From positions 1 through 64,000 of the forward strand of contig JAHISP010000080.1 of NCBI GenBank assembly GCA_018818165.1: a DNA stretch of 64,000 nt. The letters are read 5' to 3'. The notes beneath the pieces are model-generated. The model was not told where the DNA came from. It was given only the letters and a program-made list of their open reading frames with translations, and made no database searches. Origin of the DNA: Bacteroidota bacterium (GTDB lineage Bacteria > Bacteroidota > Ignavibacteria > Ignavibacteriales > Melioribacteraceae). The translations under genes were made by a program, and so were the position numbers. Positions 61,827 to 64,000 of this stretch are shown here, in pieces. Numbering within the stretch: position 1 is the first letter of the stretch; the number at the start of each line of letters is the position of its first letter.

Positions 61827-62117
61827 ACAATATATATTGCGGAACATTATTTAATAAACAAGCTTGAGATTTACTTCAAGTTTGTTAAAATCAACTTTTA
61901 TTTTAGGAAGATCATTTTTTTGAGAGAAGTGAACTTTTGATTTTCATTTTGAATAGCAGTTGCAACAAATCCTTTGAAATAAATTCCACTTGAATGTTTT
62001 ATATTCCAAATTCTGGAATATTTTAGTCAAAAATGTAATCTAATTTTTTAAGATGTTTGTCTCATTTTTATTGGGAATTACCAAACATTAAATTTTGTAA
62101 TGCATGTCTATAATTAG
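61827..62117. other. Non-coding interval
   Basis: About 290 AT-rich bases between the EamA gene and the transposase remnant. AAACAAGCTTGAGATTT and AAATCAACTT-like pieces give weak symmetry near 61857-61885, possibly the EamA terminator. Nothing else is recognised. Confidence 0.35.
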
Positions 62118-62318
62118 ATGAGTTTATTTAGGCAAGCAGTATTAGGAACAAAAGTTCAACATTTTATGAAAATGCTAAGATATAAAGTCTTTGCAATTGG
62201 CGGGTATATGATAAAAGATAGAAACAAGAGAATACCGAAACTTTCTTTAGCTATGAAACGAAGAGAGTGGTTTGTGCGGCTTTGGGGTTCTATTAAATCT
62301 TTTGTCGTTGATTCTTAA
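62118..62318 (+). pseudogene. IS1380-like transposase, C-terminal remnant
   Basis: 66 residues: MSLFRQAVLGTKVQHFMKMLRYKVFAIGGYMIKDRNKRIPKLSLAM in segments, then KRREWFVRLWGSIKSFVVDS. The part from LRYKVFAIGGYMIK on resembles the extreme C-terminus of IS1380-group transposases, where the pattern is (F/L)RYKxFAxxGxxIKxGxxxxLKLSxxxxxREWFxxLW. All catalytic residues lie upstream and are missing. It is a short remnant without a convincing start of its own. The family call rests on my memory of that terminal pattern only. Confidence 0.5.
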
Positions 62319-62360
62319 TTCTTCAATGACGGTTTTGGGTTAATGTAATCTTTACTTCAA

Positions 62361-62876
62361 TTATTCATTTGCCAAATATTGCATTAATCGTTTTTGAAAA
62401 AATTGTAAATAAGTAAAAAGGACTAGTAATGTAAAAGAAACAAACACATAAATCTGTGTTCCATCAAGTTCCCATAATCTTGTTACTTTGCTCCAAATTG
62501 AATTGTTTAGGGGAGCAATAATAAGTTCTATCATTCCATAAAATGTAAAAACAATTATATAACCTGCCATTATTACTAAACAAACAATTAAAGAATATCG
62601 CCAAACCCCAAGAGGCAGTTTACCAAGAACGAATATTGAAAATTCCATAATTGAAAGATTTATTAGAATTGGCAACAAAAACAGAACTGTGTTTAAGTAA
62701 ATATTTGAATTTTCTGCCAAATTAAAATTTGGACTAAATGCAAACATAGAAAATTGAAATTTTTCAACTTCAGCATTAAAAAGTAATATCAATAAATATT
62801 GAATAAACCCGCTAAAAAATAGGACAATTACTGTCGCCAGCATTAATCCTATTAAGAGAGATTTTTTGTTTTTCAT
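62361..62876 (-). CDS. Hypothetical membrane protein with four or five helices
   Basis: 171 residues. Hydrophobic segments lie at about 8-34, 62-88, 92-112, and 140-162, with a possible fifth between; the N-terminus MKNKKSLLIGLMLATVIVLFFSG could be an anchor. I do not recognise the family. The gene is immediately downstream (two bases) of the large protein that runs off the window, so the two are co-transcribed and may work together. Confidence 0.7.
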   Translation of the reverse strand: MKNKKSLLIGLMLATVIVLFFSGFIQYLLILLFNAEVEKFQFSMFAFSPNFNLAENSNIYLNTVLFLLPILINLSIMEFSIFVLGKLPLGVWRYSLIVCLVIMAGYIIVFTFYGMIELIIAPLNNSIWSKVTRLWELDGTQIYVFVSFTLLVLFTYLQFFQKRLMQYLANE

Positions 62877-62878
62877 TT

Positions 62879-64000
62879 TTATCTTTCAATCCAACTCGTT
62901 CGTTTGCGGTTAAAATTTGGTGCAATTACAGGAAATTTATAATCTTTTGTTATAGATTTTTGCCATTCAAGTTTTGTATCACTTGAGCGACTCATCCATT
63001 TTTCATCAGAAATAACCTCAAATGAACCATCGGTCGTACTAATTTCGGCAATAAAATTTATTCCCGCACCAGTTGAACCTTTATAGCTTTCAGCTTCAAT
63101 TTTAATTACATTTTGCCCTTTTGAAAAATATTTCTTTGCATCTAAGAATAAAAATCTATCATATTCAGTTAAAAGAGATAACGAGCGACGCGAATATATT
63201 TCGCCAATATAATTGTCATTTATATATAGTCTAGCGTGTGTATCAGCCATTAGTTGAATATTGGCACTTTTAATGTCATCCTTAATATAAAATTCGCGCT
63301 TAAACTCTGCTTTGTCGTGTGCTTCATTTTCATATTTTACAGCATAAATCCACTTGCTTTCAATAGTTGGCTCACTTAGAACACCATTTTTAATATCTTC
63401 TTTAGTCTCTTCGAAGTAAGAAATTAGTCTATCAAACTTATCCATAATCATATTAAGATTATCTTCTTTGTAGTAGTGCATCCAAAGTTTTTTATATTCT
63501 TCTTTTAGAACATTTAAATCTGTAATGTTTTGATTAATTAATTCTTCAACAGAAACTTCACTAATTCTTTTTTTAATTGAGATAAGTTCGGTTTCAATTT
63601 CTTCCTTTTTCAATTTGGATGATTCTAATTGCCCCTCAAGCTCACTATGTTTAAGTAAAGCTCTTATGTAATAATTTGTTTCAAGTTTCTTTGCGTAATA
63701 AAAATCGAGATGAATTATAAACCGCAACAAATCAAAATGCTCTTTATTCCTGGTTACTAATCCCTCAAAGTCTTCAAGGGTTTTATACGCTTCTGGCAAA
63801 GTCCAATTCATCCATGAAGATATTTCTTCTGGATTAATGCGTGGCGCCCACCAAGCAGCAGATGGCAATTCCAAAGATGGATGTCTCCATAGTTCATGCC
63901 ATTGAGGTTGATTAAATACTGAACTAAATGTTTTGTATAAAGAACTTAATTTGGAATCGTCAATGCCAAAAAAATCGGCAAAAAATGCGTTGTTAAATTG
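62879..64000 (-). CDS. C-terminal part of a large protein with coiled coil and jelly-roll domain (5' end outside window)
   Basis: The frame is open to the window edge, so at least 373 residues are visible and the start is missing; a TTG inside (63874) is not a start. Visible from the edge inward: a helical region (FFADFFGIDDSKLSSLYKTF ... WWAPRINPEEISSWMNWTLPEAY), a long coiled coil (~residues 100-190 of the visible part), and a beta-sandwich near the C-terminus (KREFYIKDDIKSANIQLMADTHARLYINDNYIGEI, FSKGQNVIKIEAESYKG) like the sugar-binding jelly rolls of glycosidases. The upstream part may therefore be a glycoside hydrolase, but I do not recognise a family. Confidence 0.7.
   Translation of the reverse strand, partial: QFNNAFFADFFGIDDSKLSSLYKTFSSVFNQPQWHELWRHPSLELPSAAWWAPRINPEEISSWMNWTLPEAYKTLEDFEGLVTRNKEHFDLLRFIIHLDFYYAKKLETNYYIRALLKHSELEGQLESSKLKKEEIETELISIKKRISEVSVEELINQNITDLNVLKEEYKKLWMHYYKEDNLNMIMDKFDRLISYFEETKEDIKNGVLSEPTIESKWIYAVKYENEAHDKAEFKREFYIKDDIKSANIQLMADTHARLYINDNYIGEIYSRRSLSLLTEYDRFLFLDAKKYFSKGQNVIKIEAESYKGSTGAGINFIAEISTTDGSFEVISDEKWMSRSSDTKLEWQKSITKDYKFPVIAPNFNRKRTSWIER

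Noticed and set aside
1-64000. CRISPR arrays, rRNA or tRNA genes, prophage genes
   Set aside because: No regularly spaced repeats, no rRNA or tRNA sequence and no phage structural or integrase gene was seen in the window.

Overview
The window looks like a chromosomal piece of an AT-rich, Gram-negative member of the Bacteroidota/Chlorobi superphylum, most likely an Ignavibacteriota (Ignavibacteria-type) organism. The clues are three proteins ending in the NYPNPFNPST-type C-terminal sorting domain of type IX secretion, two TonB-dependent receptors, an ATP-citrate-lyase-like gene pair and very low GC. Relatives that share the same sorting motif (for example Caldithrix- or Balneola-like lineages) cannot be excluded from the sequence alone.

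Layout. (1) About 1-8.5 kb is a patchwork of accessory genes and debris: an IS630-type transposase tail, a membrane AraC regulator with a probable frameshift, a C-type-lectin surface protein, a MntA/HepT-type nucleotidyltransferase/HEPN pair, a small MITE-like element, a gingipain-like C25 peptidase, a DinB protein, a Phd/YefM antitoxin whose toxin has been cut off, an ATP-cone/Mrr-like endonuclease, and an encapsulin-type ferritin without a shell gene or targeting tail. (2) 9.0-52.6 kb is one large glycan-degradation locus. A minus-strand arm (BNR protein, GH29, two GH2, DUF5107-TPR, sugar MFS) is followed by an AraC activator. A second minus-strand operon follows (GH20, DUF4838, GH29). A plus-strand arm runs from 30 kb: Na+/solute symporter, esterase, GH92, ROK regulator, GH94, GH130, CBM9-like protein, GH125, GH3, TonB receptor, type IX-secreted beta-helix protein. 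(3) 53.3-57.4 kb encodes an ATP-citrate-lyase-like enzyme (large subunit unusually long). (4) 57.8-60.5 kb holds a leader RNA with textbook-looking antiterminator/terminator alternatives, then a TM1266-like small protein and a TonB receptor. (5) 60.9-64 kb has an EamA transporter, an IS1380-like transposase remnant, a small membrane protein and the C-terminal part of a larger protein that runs off the window.

How the genes work together. The enzyme set (alpha-1,2-mannosidase GH92, alpha-1,6-mannosidase GH125, beta-hexosaminidase GH20, two alpha-fucosidases GH29, GH3, GH2, a GH130 of the mannosyl-GlcNAc phosphorylase type and a GH94 of the chitobiose-phosphorylase type) fits dismantling of N-linked glycans, perhaps plant-type ones. 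Enzymes with signal peptides would trim the glycan outside the cytoplasm. GH94, GH130, GH125, one GH29 and DUF5107-TPR lack signal peptides and would finish it inside. The GH94-GH130 pair suggests that the Man-GlcNAc-GlcNAc core is split by two successive phosphorolyses. There is no SusD gene. The TonB receptor resembles the Xanthomonas/Caulobacter type and is paired instead with a secreted beta-helix protein. Candidate operators (two 23-bp palindromes upstream of the symporter and of GH94) may belong to the ROK repressor encoded between them. No enzyme that frees the glycan from protein (PNGase or endo-hexosaminidase) and no sugar-catabolism kinases or isomerases are in the window. All substrate assignments are family-based inference.
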